This document shows positions 12,186-26,075 of a stretch of 64,000 nt of DNA, piece after piece. Made by a program: the position numbers and the translations under genes. The notes beneath the pieces are model-generated. The model ran no database searches, had not been told where the DNA came from, and worked only from the letters and a program-made list of their open reading frames with translations. Positions within the stretch are counted from its first letter, which is position 1. Each line of letters begins with the position of its first letter. This DNA is from Luffa acutangula (taxonomy: Eukaryota > Streptophyta > Magnoliopsida > Cucurbitales > Cucurbitaceae), in assembly GCA_036850905.1 (NCBI GenBank), contig CM072093.1:1922001-1986000 (forward strand), read 5' to 3'.

Positions 12186-12262
12186 TGACATGTACTCTTG
12201 ACCAAGTGGTTAGATGGTTAGAGGTTCAAGCCCATCACCTCCATGATGATTCTTTTACCTTA
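12186..12262 (+). repeat. tRNA-derived SINE-like fragment
   Basis: It reads ttcaacggtaattgacatgt, then cttgaccaagtggt, then gaggttcaagccc. This matches the body of a family with a tRNA box-A-like start and a box-B-like GGTTCRA core that recurs through the window. Confidence 0.5.
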
Positions 12263-12974
12263 ATCCATATGATACCATTTACTAAAGGTCCCATAACTTT
12301 CATCTTTGTTAAGGATCCATTTGAATTCCTAGTCAAATTCTAAAAACAAAAACTTTTTTTTGAAAACTTTTTTTTTTCAAATTTGGACTTGGTTTTTGAA
12401 AGCAAAGAAGAATATCTATACTAAAACAAAGAAACTTATAGGTGGAAGTAGGTCTGTATAAGCTTAATTTTCAAAAAACAAAAACCAAAAATCAAATGGT
12501 TATCAAACGGAGCCTAAGAAATTCATCAACAAGATCAAACACTTCAACCGAGAACCTTCACACAATATACGTAATTAAACCGATTTTTCAAAATCATTTA
12601 TTATCCTAGACACTTGACTCATTGAGTCATTTCGACAAATGTCATTACTAGGAGCAAAGTCTAAAATTTTCTTAAGGAGAGACAAAATTTTGCAAATTAC
12701 ATTTTAGTATATATATAATCTTTCAATTTTGAAAATTTAAGAGGGAGCAAGTAGAAAGAAAACTTAAAAATCTTGATGTTTTGATATAATTTTCTTAACA
12801 CGAGACGATGAGAGAGAAGGGAGGCAATTGCCCTCCCTTTCCTTCTACTTCTTCATCACTACTTGTACCTATAGCACTTTTTTTAGATTTCTCAAGCATT
12901 TTAAGTTTAAATTCTTTCTTTTTCACGCACCAAATGAATAAGAAAACAAAATTGCAATTTTTTTTTTTTTTTTG

Positions 12975-13072
12975 CAGTTCAACAACATTTAGGATAGAAG
13001 ATTCGAACCCCTGACGTCTTGATTAAGGGTACATATCAATTACCATTGAGTTATACTCGCATTGACACAAAA
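12975..13072 (-). repeat. tRNA-derived SINE-like element
   Basis: On the minus strand: tataactcaatggtaattga, then tgtaccc, then ggggttcgaatcttct, and an end in aaatgttgttgaac. The A-box-like (taactcaatggt) and B-box-like (ggttcgaatc) segments are those of a tRNA-derived polymerase III promoter. Confidence 0.6.
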
Positions 13073-13917
13073 TTACGAACTAAATAGCAAAAATCCCTAA
13101 GACCATTCAAGACCTCTTTATTGCATATATGGATGAAAGAATTGCAAGAGACAAGAGAGTCAAAAAGATGGATCAAAGGTGAGAAAAAGGTCTCAAAATA
13201 ATGACAGTCAGTGCTAAGTCAAAGCTGTCGCCTCTCATTTACTGCAAAATGCCAATGCCACCCATCTCTTGCCTTCTTTTCTCTCTAATTCAAATTTCAG
13301 TTCATTTGACCAAACAAAAAAAAAAAAAAAAGTTTTTAGAACAATATAATACAAATGTAATTTCCCATTGGATGATGCTTGGATCCGATATAGGTGAATC
13401 TACTCAATTCGCTCGATCTCAATGAACAATGACGGAAGAATGGTACCTATACAAAATAACAGCTTACATACCGATGCAGTGCTTGCCAAATACCCTCTGA
13501 TGTTTAAGTTAGATTAGAGTTTCTGTATTAACATATAATAAGAGTTAGAGTTTGATAGAATACTTCGTAAAAGTCTTTTCTTTATCGAATTGACCTAAGG
13601 TTTCTTGCCTTCTTCTCGACAAACTAATTGGACATGAACCGATCCCACGTTCTTGAACCATAAACTTCATTACTCCAATTTGAAGAATTTTCCACACTAA
13701 TCATAACCTCAAGACAATTACTAAAAAGCAAAAATAAACCCTCTAAATTTCAACATATTCAGTTTCCAACTTTCTTCCTTTGCGCTCTTCAATCAACACC
13801 AATTATTTGAACCCTTTTAGAGCTAACATAAAACCATAAAAATTGATTGTGAGTCATTCGCACCATCCTAGGTTTGTGCTGAAAATAAATAAATAAATAA
13901 ATAAAAAGCCAAATTGA

Positions 13918-13993
13918 GCATATAGCTCACAGTGATTGACATGTACCATCGACCAAGAGGTCAGAATCTCCCACCTCCAAATATTGTTGAACT
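13918..13993 (+). repeat. tRNA-derived SINE-like fragment (degenerate)
   Basis: It reads catatagctcacagtgattg, then acatgtaccatcgaccaaga, then a shortened B-box region, ending in attgttgaac. It has the same layout as the other family members but lacks part of the B box. Confidence 0.5.
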
Positions 13994-14763
13994 AAAAGAA
14001 AAAACAACGAAAAGGGTACCAACTCAATACATAAAATCTCAATATGAAGTGAAAATGGAATATGAAGAATCAAGACACAAAAATACAAAATTCGAAGTAA
14101 ATGCGATCATGTAGGCAAACATCATAATAAATTCGAAAATTAATTTTAATTAATTAAAAGATTTATCACTATTTAAAAGTTATACCAAAGTCACTCTAAG
14201 TCAACAATATTCCTACTAATTCAAAAGATGATCAAATAGGAATGACAATCAAGTGCAAAACTTTTAATAATTCAAGATATACATAATTAGTCCGTCATTA
14301 ATCATACATATAATAAATAAGGGTAATAATTAAAACCATAGGAATAAAGATTGAATTAATTTTCATGTTTGCACTTGAACTTTTAGTCAAAGTCTTATGA
14401 GCTCAACTTCAAAGCGAATATGAGCATAATTAAATCTCTATTCTCACCTTTATTGCACTAAAGAAAAAAAAACAAAAAACAAAAAAACAAAAAAAAAAAC
14501 CAAAAAAAAAAAACTCAAATATGTTGGGATTAAAACAAACTTTTAAGCAAACCATTTATTGTACAAAGACTTTTGGAAGAAAATTAATCAAATAATTCTT
14601 CTAAAAAATCATTCAAGTATCATTTAAAAGAAATACTTTTTAATTGTTGTAAACATTCAAGTATCATTACTAAAAAAATATTTAAAAAATATTTAAAAAA
14701 AAATAAAATTTTTTAATGGTTGAAATCACTTTTAAGCCTCCTAAGGTCCGTTTGGAATACATT

Positions 14764-14983
14764 CCAATTTAAATGTTTTTCAAGAATGAATTTTTTAAAA
14801 ACATTTTGTATAAAAATTGTTTAGAATTTAAATACTCGTATGTTTGGTTGCATTTCCTCACAAGTGTTTTTATACACAAGCTATTGTATACTTAAAAAGT
14901 CTTTAAAAAAAAAGTTGGTTTCAAAATGATTTATTTATCAATCTCATTTTCTAATAAGTCATTTTGAGTGGTTGCCAAACATT
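14764..14983 (+). repeat. Dispersed 220-bp repeat, copy 1
   Basis: This is closely similar to the reverse complement of 57271-57486. Shared blocks include gtataaaaattgtttagaat and gtgtttttatacacaag, plus the end blocks aatttaaatgttttt and aagtcatttt. No ORF is present; it is probably a non-autonomous DNA element. Confidence 0.7.
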
Positions 14984-16668
14984 ATAAATTTTTTTAAAAT
15001 GATTTTTTTTTTTCAAAATTAAACACTTCAAAAGTTATACAAAATACACCCTTAAAAGCTTTAACCAAACATTACAATTTATTATTTTTATTTAAAAAAA
15101 AAAAAAAAAAAAAACTTTTAATCATTTCTAAACAATTAACTCACAGTCAATGTAAAGAGTGTGACCTATATGTTGGCAGATTAGGTGTTTGAAATATTGC
15201 CAATTAGTTCAACCCAAAGTTCTGCAATCCTATTCAATAAGTTTTGTAATTATTGAGATATTTGTCAAAAATTGCAAAAAATTATTAACAAAATTACATT
15301 AGAAATGGTTTTTATTTTTTAAATAGACAAACACAAAGGACTAGCTATGTTACACTACACATTAATGTTGTGCTCAGCCATCCAACCTCTTCATTTCCAA
15401 GGCTCATCTGTCACACCTCAATAAAATCGTGTGAGTTTTCGTTTGTGAACAAATTTCAAATCTCCCTTTTAAAGACGAGTCTTTTTTTAATTCTAAACTT
15501 TCAATTTCATCCAATCAAATTTTAGATTCAGATAAATAGTGTAATTTGTATCTTAAACTTGAATAAATGTTATAACTATTATTTCTATTAGACTTTTTCA
15601 TGAATAATTGTTCAAAGAAAAAAATGTTCTCACGACGTTGGACGAATTATTGTAGCATAAAATTGACTTTTGTTGAAATTTTGGCAGATCATGAGCATTG
15701 ATTTGATCATGTTCTGTTTTATGCACAAGACATTAAAACATAATTTTCATTGAAATTAGCAAGTTTTGCATAAAATGAGTTAGTGAATATAGCTAAGTTC
15801 ATGCCTTGAGGCAAAAAAAGACAAGTCTAAGGTTCATTTTATTAATCTTCAATGTTTAAGGTAAAAATTGAAAGTTCTCTACTTTTCTTGTTATGCGTTC
15901 TCGTGTTCTAAAAATTTTTTTAGATAACCATTTTATTTGAAAATTATCAAACCATAGTAACTAATTTTACAATGTAGTCTATAATTTTAAAAGTTCAAAT
16001 TTGGTTAAATCTCTCAAAAACAATCAAGTTATTTTCTCATGTGATAGGTTTTTTTTTTTTTTGTCACATAGAAATTCAATAAACATACCACATTAAAGAA
16101 TTCGTTTGATAACATTTAAAAAGAAAAAGAAACAACAAAAAAAAAATTAAGTTACGTTTTTGTTAAGGACAGCTCATTTGAATTAAGATGGTAATTTTAC
16201 CTTAATATATAAATATACACCAAATTCTATTAAAACAATCATAAAATTTAACGAGCTTTTGAATTAAACAGACTACAAGAATGCTTAAAACCCATTATGA
16301 AATTCAGAAACAGATATAAAAATAAAATTTTAAAAATACCATTGATTTGATACCAGAAAAGCAGAGGCAATGGATAGCCACAGCAATAAATTGAGCTCCC
16401 AGAATGCTCTGTCGGATTAGGTTGCGTGAAAGAAAGGCTCAGCTTTCTTCTCGCATTTCTGTCGGCGGCGACCCTCAAAAGCAAACAAAAGCAACCTTTC
16501 AACGCATTCAATAAATAGCACAAACTCCACATATTGTATTTGAAAAAATTTCTACTACATATTCCACCCATTCACCCATTGACACGTAAGGATGTATTAA
16601 TAAATTTTCATTTTTCATGTTAGATCCACGTGACACATGGATCCCTTCAACAATGGAAAAAAACTTGA

Positions 16669-16808
16669 CTGCATATCGGTATGTAGAAATCTCCCTACAT
16701 ACCACCATTTAAATGTTGACAACTAGGAAAGGAAAAAAACAATCTCATTTTCTTCCTTCTTTCTTAATTGTCAAGATTTTAATGAGACATATAAGAAAAT
16801 CCCTAAAT
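16669..16808 (+). repeat. Foldback MITE-like element, copy 2 (3' end lost)
   Basis: It matches the element at 3504-3658 from ctgcatatcggtatgtagaa through ccaccatt, ttgacaacta, the Y-rich centre, tgtcaagattttaatg and aaatccct. The outer part of the right arm, with the second ggtatg motif, is missing. Confidence 0.7.
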
Positions 16809-16939
16809 GTTTTGTTCATCAACCATTCTCCAAAAGAAAAAAATTGTTAGAAACCCTGAATTTCACTTCATTTAAGTTTCCAAGTTTAGGGCCTTGACCT
16901 GAAAATCATAAATTCCAGTCAATGTAGCTATTTAAGACA

Positions 16940-17047
16940 AGTTTGAGAGTAATTTTGGAATCCAAAATCACTTGTGTCATGCCGAAAACAATTGAAAGCA
17001 ACGTGGTAAAAGTGATTTCGATCAAACCAAAATTACTCCCAAACGTG
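16940..17047. repeat. Short MITE with inverted ends
   Basis: The left end is tttgagagtaattttgg. The right end on the other strand is tttgggagtaattttgg. Inside, aaaatcact and aaatcactttt are also inverted. It is about 108 bp with no coding capacity; the size and ends suggest a small hAT-like MITE. Confidence 0.6.
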
Positions 17048-18898
17048 CTCATAGCTAAAAGAAAGCATTTGCTTGATACAAAAGCAACTCTGTCCATTGA
17101 ACTTGAAATACTCAAAACAGGAGTTGGGGAGATGGCAAAAGTTCTTGATTTAGGATTTGAAAATGCAGTCTATAAAGTGTGCATAAAAGAGGAAGGAGGG
17201 GAGCGGGTGAGAGTCTTTTTAAAAGAAAAAAGAAGAGATTACAATACATCCAGAAAGTTGGAAGAGAGCAAACGAGGAGAAAACAAACAGAAACAAACAA
17301 GAGGTCAGTTGATAAAAATAAGGCAAATAACTGGGACCCAGAATTCATCCGTCTGGGATTTATAGATGAGCCAGTCTACATTCTATCCTAATCTCCTGTT
17401 AATGTCTTCAGGCCTATAGGTTTCTAACTAATAGAATTCCAAGCCAACACTCTGCACAAGCTGAGTCGTCATCTGTAATATTGACTCAGAAAACAAGCCT
17501 CTGTCATAGCCAGTACCGTGTTCCAAGGAGCTTCATTGACCGACCTTCAAAAAACGCAAAAACAAAACCAGAAACACATAAATAAAATTTCCAAGTAAGA
17601 TGATTTTAGGCAATTGTAGCAGCGCATTTATCAGTAAACACCTAGGAGTTCAATAAAAATAACTACAGGTGCTTGATCAAATGGATACATTCTTAATAAA
17701 GCATCAAACTCAATAAAAAATTAAACATGAAACAAGACATGAAAGAATATCATCTTCTAAGTTCTTATTATGAGAAGTATTGAACACAAATTTTGGTACA
17801 ACTCGTCTATATTTCTCTGCAAACCATAACAGAAATTGAAAACCAACTTCTCAATGTCTGCCGTCCCCATATGACTGCTGCATTGCCTATAGTGCTTGGT
17901 TCAAAGTGTTGTAGGAATTCTTGTTGTTATTTTAAACAAAACTGTTGAAGGTTGCAACAGTTCACAGAAGTCTACCTGTGTAGTCTAGTACGTAGGTCAG
18001 TAATGGGTAACTGGTGGTCAAAAACATAATATCAACCTCTGTCTAAGGGCCTAGTAACTCTTAATATAACAACCGCAATGTTGGTTGTAGCAAAATAAAA
18101 AAAGCTACGTCATTCCCATACTACAAAAACTTAGTCCCTAAGTAGCACAATCGTAGCACAATCGTATCATTTTTTATATATAGAAAACAAAACAAACTCA
18201 TTGATTTTATCAAAAAACAAAACTAAACAATCTCGTTGATAAGGGGATGTACAAAAAAGGAGATGAGAAATTCCCTACAAGCCCATAGGACAAAAAGGAT
18301 TCCCAATTGGCAAAAATTTGTAGTAAACCATAATGACCAAAATTCTCATGTAAAGAGCACCAAGTAGACAAAAACATTCTAACTTGTTCCTAGAAAACGT
18401 CTAGAGTCAAGTCACTTCCCATCAACATAACCATTGTGACAGCTAGTCAATAAGTAACGGACCTATGGGTCAAGGATAGAACCTTTCACATTTCTCCCAA
18501 TAATATTATTAGCAAAATGAACACAGATATGAAATAAAATGAAACTTTGACTGCATTTATACCACCGCTAACACAAAATATCCAGGGAGAAGTCATAGAA
18601 TTATATTGATAACGAATAAGAAAACACAGGAAGATACCCAAGTAATTTGAGGAACCTCACTCCTGAGTAAACACAAGCCTATTCATCCCTTTCCCTCATT
18701 CTAGTTATCACCGTCTCCTTAGCTAAATATGTAATATATTTACATATCCAAATAATAGTTCTGATAACCTGGAGGTATTCCTAACACTTGATCAGCATAT
18801 GTATATGCATGTGTGTGTGTAATAGAGGAGAATGAGGTAGCTCGGTACGATTCTTACCTGCCAATTGTTGACCCTAGGATCCAATGCCCCACCACAAA

Positions 18899-21800
18899 TT
18901 ACCGGCAGTAGATTGCCTGGTCAATATGGGGTGGTATTTGTTTTATTTCCGTTCCAAGTTCTTGCTCAATCCTGTACCTGTTGTATGGAAAATCACATTT
19001 CAGTGCATCTGAATGTATGACGATAGCCATCAACTAAATATTAAAATTAAATAAAAAAAAAAACATACAAATTGAAGCGATCCTCATAGGTGATCAAATT
19101 CACAGCTAACCCAAGATGTCCAAACCTTCCAGATCGTCCAACCTGCAAGTGAAAACAATTTTAAAGGATTCGAGGAGAGGTAAAAGAAAAGATTAAAAAG
19201 AAGCAATGTGACACATACCCTATGTAGATATGTCTCTGAATTCTTGGGAAAATCGAAGTTAATAACAACATTTACTGCTTGAATGTCTATTCCTCGGGTA
19301 AATAAATCTGCAATAGATCCCACATGAAGCAAAATTAGTTCAGAACAAGTGGGATAGTTTTATGGGTATTCTTTTGCCATGAAAGTAAAAGACATGCATG
19401 TTCAAAAAAAAAATGTACAGTTCAACAAGATGCAAATATATTATAAAGAAAGGATATTTGGAATTTTTATTTTTTTAAAGAAGTATACCACGCATGCATG
19501 ATAATCATGCACACATAAATGACATACCAGTACAAACAAGATTTCTACATGCACCATTTCGGAAGTCGTGAAATACTCTGTTGCGATGATCTTGCAGCAT
19601 CTTTGCATGAATATAGAAACAAGAATAACCAAGTTCTGTTATTTTCTTGGCTAACAACTCAACTCGATTTACCGAATTGCAGAAGATAATTGACTGGTTA
19701 ATTTGCAGCTGCAGATAGAAACATTAACTTTGAGATTCACACAAGAAAATAGAATGTCAGGGAAGCAACCAAGAAAAGGAATTAGCTTGCTTGGAATCAA
19801 ACCTTAGAGAAAAGAGTATTAAGGCAGTGCACTTTTTGTCTTTCTTCAACAAATGCATAGAATTGGGTGATACCCTTTAGAGTGAGCTCGTCCATTAAGT
19901 TTATAATATAAGGCTTGTGAAGATATCTATCTTTGAAGTCCTTCACAGTTACAGGAAAGGTAGCGGAATACATAAGAATCTGCCGATTTGTAGGCAAAAA
20001 GCGAATCAGCTGCTCTATTGAAGGTTGGAACTCTGGAGACAAGAGCTTGTCGGCCTGAGAAACAGAACAAAATTATTATCTTTTCAAAATTTGTTACCTA
20101 CATAGTACCTCTTCATACTATATTATTAAATGAATAATAAACCTAAGAGCTTATGCAGTTGGTCTAAGTTGTATTTTTAAATACATTTTTTAATACGATT
20201 TCTCAAATATATTCTCAATAATCGCCTCAAGAGTGGCTCAAATATTAGCGCAGGCCCAAGAAAAGGACTAAATATAGAATAGGAAAAGTAACATCAAGAA
20301 GTTTGAAATAGCTTTTATTATTTGATATCATTTTAAATCACCCCTCAAAGCAAAAACTCAAACTACTAAGCTAAGTTAAATTAAATCAATAGTTATACTT
20401 TTTTTTAATGCGGTAACCTTAGTTTCTGAAACTACCCCAGAGATCTAAATTTATACCAGAGTCTTTCTTGTAGTAATAGTGATCCATACATCAACTCTGG
20501 GGAGAAAATGGGAACTTGGCAAAAGAAAAATAAAAAGAAAGAAAACATAAAATCAAACACTACTATGCAACAAGTATAACAGACAAGACAATGCTTAAGC
20601 ATACGAAAGGGAGGGTGACAAAGCCAGGGAGAGAATAAACACAAGCAACACTAAAAGTTGTCAATGTATATGAATGAAAAATCTCATATTTAAAAGAAAA
20701 GGACTGAAAATAGTGAACCATGTATAAAATGGGAGAAGTACTGACAGCAGCAACTCCTGATAGAAAAAATTACCATGTTCTGAGACCGATTGATTTTATG
20801 TGGAAAAACAGTAGAGGGGGACAAAAGGAAGAAAATAATTTTAAAGAGACAACAACAACAACAAACTAACTTACTAAGTTGAAAGGCTTCATTTCATTAT
20901 ATTCCTTTAATATTATTCCCAAGTACATAAGGATGGAAATGCAATTAATACTTGCCGCCAATATCATTGTTAAATCCATATACTCATACAATCATTTAGC
21001 TTACATAACCCCGCTAATGAAATATTATAGGAAATATTCCTACTGAAAAATATAATGACATTGACACGAAAGCCACTTATTTATGACCTCCAGAAACTGA
21101 ATATAATTGCATCCATATCTCAGGTAATTACCTCATCCATAATAAGCATAGAACAGTCCTTCAGTACACAAACACCTTTTTTTGCAAGATCTAATATTCT
21201 TCCAGGAGTTCCAACTAATAAATGAACTGGTTGATATAATCGCATGATATCATCCTTTAAACTGGTACCACCTGTCGTAACCATAACTTGAATATTCAAA
21301 TTCTTCCCAAGTTCCTTACAGACTTGTGAAGTTTGAAGAGCCAACTCTCGAGTCGGAACGAGGATAACAACTGTACAAATAAAAAGGGCAAAAGAATGTC
21401 AAACGTGTGAAGCGAACAAACTAAGATAGAAATCAACATTGCCATAGAAACGAGGCACAACAGCATTTTGATCGAACATGCATAAAAAGGCAACCACTCA
21501 TCTCCAAGGCCTCAAGGCCCTCAGTAGAATGATGTGACGCATGTTAAAATTAAAGTTGTGGTATAAATTACTAGTGCGGAAAAGATAATAATAGTGGTTG
21601 AAATCAGGACAAGCATAGGTACAGATATCAGCCTTCACCATTTCTTTTTATTCTGAGGGTGGACATACCGAGTAGTTGGATGCATAGAACTCAAGACGCT
21701 AGTTTTGGGGAAGGGTTTACAGTGGGAAAGAATAGAATCTATCTCGTGAATTTACAACTCACAAGTGACGCTTTTTTTGGGACATTAAGCAGATATTGCT

Positions 21801-23411
21801 TTCATGTCTTGGATATATCAAGAAGGCCTCAAGTATGAGATTCAACATGAACACCAGCTTTGTGGCCACGGGCCAGCATTAATGCTCTAGTGGAATAAGT
21901 GGACCTGGACATCCCAGCTAGAAAGTTATTGTGTATAATTTCTTGACCAATAAGAAATTTTGGGTTGAACTAAAGTGCATGGAGAATGTCTGGGATTGAA
22001 ATCATGCTATTTTGAAGAAACAATCTCACCAATTTGGAATTTAAAGAACGGATTTGTTTTAAACATAACAAAAGATTGATAATGACTGGTCAAAAACAAA
22101 CCTTGAATTACATTGTTATCCTGATCAATCTTTTCCAAGGCAGGAATGCAAAATGCAGCTGTCTTTCCAGTTCCATTCTTTGCTCTAGCAAGAATATCAC
22201 TACCAGTTAAAGCAATTGGAATACTTTCTTCTTGGATGGGGGATGGTCTTTCAAAGCCTTTCTCATAGATTCCCATGAGTAGTTCACGTTTTAGAAAATA
22301 GTCCTCAAACTCATTTCCTTTGGTAGCCGTCACATCCTGGAAATAGATAACGAGTAAGTTAGATGCTAACAAAATGAGGCATGTTCTTATACGGAGGCCC
22401 ATGAGTATTTTCAATTTGTATGAATTTTACAGAAAACAAACTGAAGTATCAGAATATCATAATAACACTAATCTTCCATGCCTGTACAAACGGATCAATC
22501 AGCATTGAGCAGTCACTATGTTACAAACCGGTTGTAAAGCATTAAGAATATCATTAGATGGATACCTCTGTTTTATAGCGTGTATCAGGTGGTGGAATCT
22601 TTAACCTCGCCTTCCAATCTTGTGAACTACGTGGGAAAAAAAAAAGCAAATAATTGATAGTAATCAGTTTCTATGCAAGCCAAGTACTACAACTGTACGA
22701 AAATTCAAAACTTATCATGTTCATAAGATATATAAACGTTTCCTAACAGAAGAATATAGACGAATATACAAAATCCTGTGACAAAGGAAATAAGTGCAAA
22801 CATCACAAGTGGCGCCCAGAAAGAAAGATTGAACAATGAGCAGAGACCCAGAAATTTTGACTCTACCCGATGATCGTTGCGATAGAGAGAAAATGGGATC
22901 CACCATAATAACAAAATTAACCGAGTCCTAAATCACAACCCAACCTACGATATGAGCATACATACAGAGAAACGAATCCAACCATCCTATATAAAATGCC
23001 CATAAAAAATAATGCATAAACAGAAACACAAGTCCTTTGCGTATTTAAAACGAACCTCGAGTCAACAGCCTCCGACTGCACGGTCTTCTCGACCTCGTCG
23101 ACGTTGGAATCGGCAGGACCGCCGCCTAGCTGGTTCCTTTTCAGCCACTGTTGGTGTTGTTGAAGCTGCTGGTGTTGGTGTTGGTGTTGGTGTTGGTGTT
23201 GGTGTTGCTGAGGGTGTTGGTGCTGGTGCTGGTGCTGGTGCTGGTGCTGGTGCTGGTTCGGGTGCTGCGGTTGTTGATACTGCTGATTCGGCACCAAATT
23301 CCTTTGTACGTATTGCTGCTGGTGTTGTCTTGACTGAAACGAAGGGTTCGCATTCACGCCTCCGCCCCGCCCAGCGCCGATCCCAGGTGGATACCTTCCC
23401 CTATTGTTCAT
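18899..23411 (-). CDS. RH8: DEAD-box RNA helicase, DDX6/Dhh1 type (RH6/RH8/RH12)
   Basis: ATP-dependent RNA helicase of the DDX6 clade, which acts in P-bodies and stress granules in mRNA decapping and translational repression. Nine minus-strand exons: 23411-23056, 22626-22566, 22336-22102, 21370-21132, 20054-19803, 19708-19528, 19307-19219, 19142-19069 and 18977-18899. They give 521 residues, all introns GT-AG and in phase. The N-terminus is rich in N, Q and H and includes a long (HQ)n tract. Motifs in order: Q motif (GFERPSPIQ), I (AKNGTGKT), Ia (PTRELALQ), Ib (TPGR), II (DEAD, split by an intron between DE and AD), III (SAT), V (FTRGID), and VI (HRVGRSGR, split between HR and VG). The C-terminus is HIDQAIYCR. 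The symbol marks the clade; RH6, RH8 and RH12 cannot be told apart here, though position fits RH12/RH6. A 5' UTR intron upstream is likely. Confidence 0.96.
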
Positions 23412-24392
23412 CACTAGTCACACCGATCAAGACTCGAGACCCTAACGACGTTCAAAAAAAAGCGGGAGCTAGGGTTTCCGATCGAATGATTGAATGACGA
23501 CAAAAACAAAGAAGAAATCTAACGAAAACTACCAAGATCCAAAAGGAAAAAATAATCGACTACAAAAGGGTTTCGCTCAAGTTGACTAATGATGCCTACA
23601 ATTTACACACGACCAAAAATCCACCAGTTCTCGTATTCTCGGGGCGGATAAAAGGCAAATCTGAAGACGAAAATGGAACGAAAGAACGAAAAACAAGAGA
23701 AATTTGTACAGATCTAGGTCAAGAAATGGCAGAAATTGCAGCAATAGAACAAATTTACAGAGCAATGAAGTAAAGATTTTGATCTTAGAAGCTGCGGCAG
23801 ATTCAAACGAAGATGAGAGCGGCCGGATTTTCTTTCGTCAATGTTGTTTTTTGGGTTCGTTCGCAGAGAGAGACGATGGAGTGGAAGTTACTATCGGAGA
23901 GCCTCTAGGGCATCCGAGGAAGTGGGTCTACCAATTTGCAGATTAGTCCTTGTTATACTTTATTCTTACAATTAAGGACAAAAGGTTTCCTGTTATTTTC
24001 ATTTCTTTCCCGTTTTGTGCCTTTGTTTGTTGATTTCTCCACTTTTCAGGGGCCTTCGAAGAAGCCTCGGAAATTGGAAAAATAATTGTATATTGTTTTT
24101 TTAAATAATTTCATTGCCCTTTCATTTTCCCTCTTAATTTAGTCTTGTTATTATCCTTTGTTTAAGTCACTAAACAATTATAGACTATGTTTTAGCTCAT
24201 GATTAAAATGTCGATGTCGACCTTCTAATAAATATTATCTCTACGTTAGTTACATTTTGTTATTGATTTATTTATATTTTATCAATTTCTTTGTAATATA
24301 ATGGAAATGTCGAATCATCTTGCATGTCAATGTCGAATCACAGAGATGTGGAAATATCGACATGTCGATGAAAATTTAATACATTGATTTTA

Positions 24393-24394
<2 letters not shown>

Positions 24395-24442
<48 letters not shown>
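24395..24442. repeat. (AT)n microsatellite
   Basis: About 23 uninterrupted AT units. Confidence 0.9.
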
Positions 24443-24447
<5 letters not shown>

Positions 24448-25880
24448 TATTTATTTTTAAATGTCTATTTGTTAATTATTTTTCTTTCTTTCTTCTGCTG
24501 TTATTGTTAAAAAATATATTTTTTTTTATTTAGTTTAAAATTTGTGTTTGAGATATTGTTCTTTTTCTTGAAAAAAAAAGTGTTTGAGATCATGGGAAAA
24601 AGTTTCAACTATATAAAAAACAACAACAATAATAATAATAATTTTAAAAAAATAATAATAATTAAACAAAAAAACAACTTAAACCCATCTGTCATTTTCA
24701 AGAGTAACAACTCACTTTTCAATATAGTGGATAAGAATGATAATATTCACCAACACAAAATCATCAAAAAAAAAAAAAAAAAAAAAAAAAAGTTTTTATT
24801 TCCGTAGAAACGTGTGTTTAGTTGGTGATCTAAAAACAAAATTTTAAAACATTGGAAATTCAATTTAAAAAAAAAAAAAAGTTATATTTTACGTGTTAAA
24901 TATATGTTTTGTATCATATTTGCAAATTAAATCGTAATTTAAACAATTGTAATGTGTTTGGTAATATAGTATAAACCATAAAACTAACCGTAGTTAAGTT
25001 ATCGACTAAATATTAATGTGGATATAAACTATTATTAATTTATTTATTCACATGTTTAATGTTATACGTTTTGTCTAGTTATTACTTTATCATATCATAT
25101 GATTTATTATATACTGTATTTTATTTTAACAAATATGAATTGAATTTATTACGCGAGATACTATATTTACTCAAGTTTTATTTTTTTTACAACAATTAAA
25201 GTTTTTATCTTTTTTTCCACATAACTTTGTAGTTTAAAGTTTTTAATTCAAAATTTGGATACACTAGCCATTAAGAAACATAAAAGCACTGTTTTCGTAA
25301 ATTTTACTATTTAGATCATCTGATATGGAAACTGTTTTTAGAAACACGTATGTCAAACGTCTGTTCACCCACTCGATGAATATGAAAACATAAAATACAA
25401 TTCATATTTAATACCAAACCGATCTTATTAATTTTGACATTTGATCTCGTTTACATGAAAGTTTGAAACGATCATAACAAGTAACGAGTTTACTAGATTT
25501 CTTATCCTCTTTTGTAGTCTTCTTTTTTTTTTTTGTCCTAATATGTTTAAAACATTCTTATTTAAAGTTGAATATCATATATTTATATCACTACAAAAAA
25601 AAAATATATATATATTGACAAAAATAATAATAAACAATGAAAAATTAAAAAATGACTTTGAGTTCAACAATTGTGATCCATAACGCTTGTTCAACTCCCA
25701 ACTGTCATCAATTTTGTATGAGTGAACAAAATACAAAATAAAAACTAAACGAATAAAAATATATTCTAACTGAATTTAAAATTGGACATTTTCATTTATT
25801 ATTTCTCAATTTTTATTTATAAGGTAAGAAATGCATGTGCTGCCAAAGCGAGCATAACTCATCGGTTTTGTTTAAAAATA

Positions 25881-26075
25881 AATCGTATATAAATGTTGAA
25901 ACAAACAAAATCAATGCATGTGTTTGTTGATCGTTTTGTATTTATTGCTTTTCATAAAAATATGTGTATATATTCTCTATATATAAAATCAAAATTGTAT
26001 ACAAATGTTCAAACAGACAAAATTTGAAGGAATGCATGTGTTTGTTGATTGTTTCACATTTATTGTTTTATTAGT
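25881..26075 (+). repeat. Two diverged tandem copies of a roughly 80-bp unit
   Basis: Copy 1 (25881-25955) and copy 2 (about 25988-26075) share tataaatgtt/tacaaatgtt, aaacaaacaaaat/aaacagacaaaat, atgcatgtgtttgttgat and the tttattg end. A 35-bp AT-rich spacer separates them. Confidence 0.6.

Larger units (their letters stand above)
10650..18898. other. Gene-poor, repeat-rich intergenic region
   Basis: No protein gene could be supported in about 8 kb. It contains tRNA-derived SINE-like fragments (12186-12262, 12975-13072, 13918-13993), a dispersed repeat (14764-14983), a second foldback copy (16669-16808), a small MITE (16940-17047) and a LINE-tail-like stretch near 18172-18300. Poly-A/T runs are common. 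Open frames around 16248-16571 and 16943-17365 have no recognisable domain. The last kilobase is the 3' side of the helicase gene. Confidence 0.6.

Noticed and set aside
16248..16571. Minus-strand 107-codon frame starting MGGICSRNFF
   Set aside because: It has no recognisable domain or splice partner. A short GC-richer patch alone is not enough.
16943..17365. + strand 140-codon frame and overlapping minus frames
   Set aside because: It starts inside a small MITE, has no domain and no splice support. It is probably repeat sequence.
23012..23497. Long + strand frame opposite the helicase first exon, rich in V, G and A
   Set aside because: It is the antisense shadow of the (HQ)n tract; the minus strand has the complete spliced helicase.
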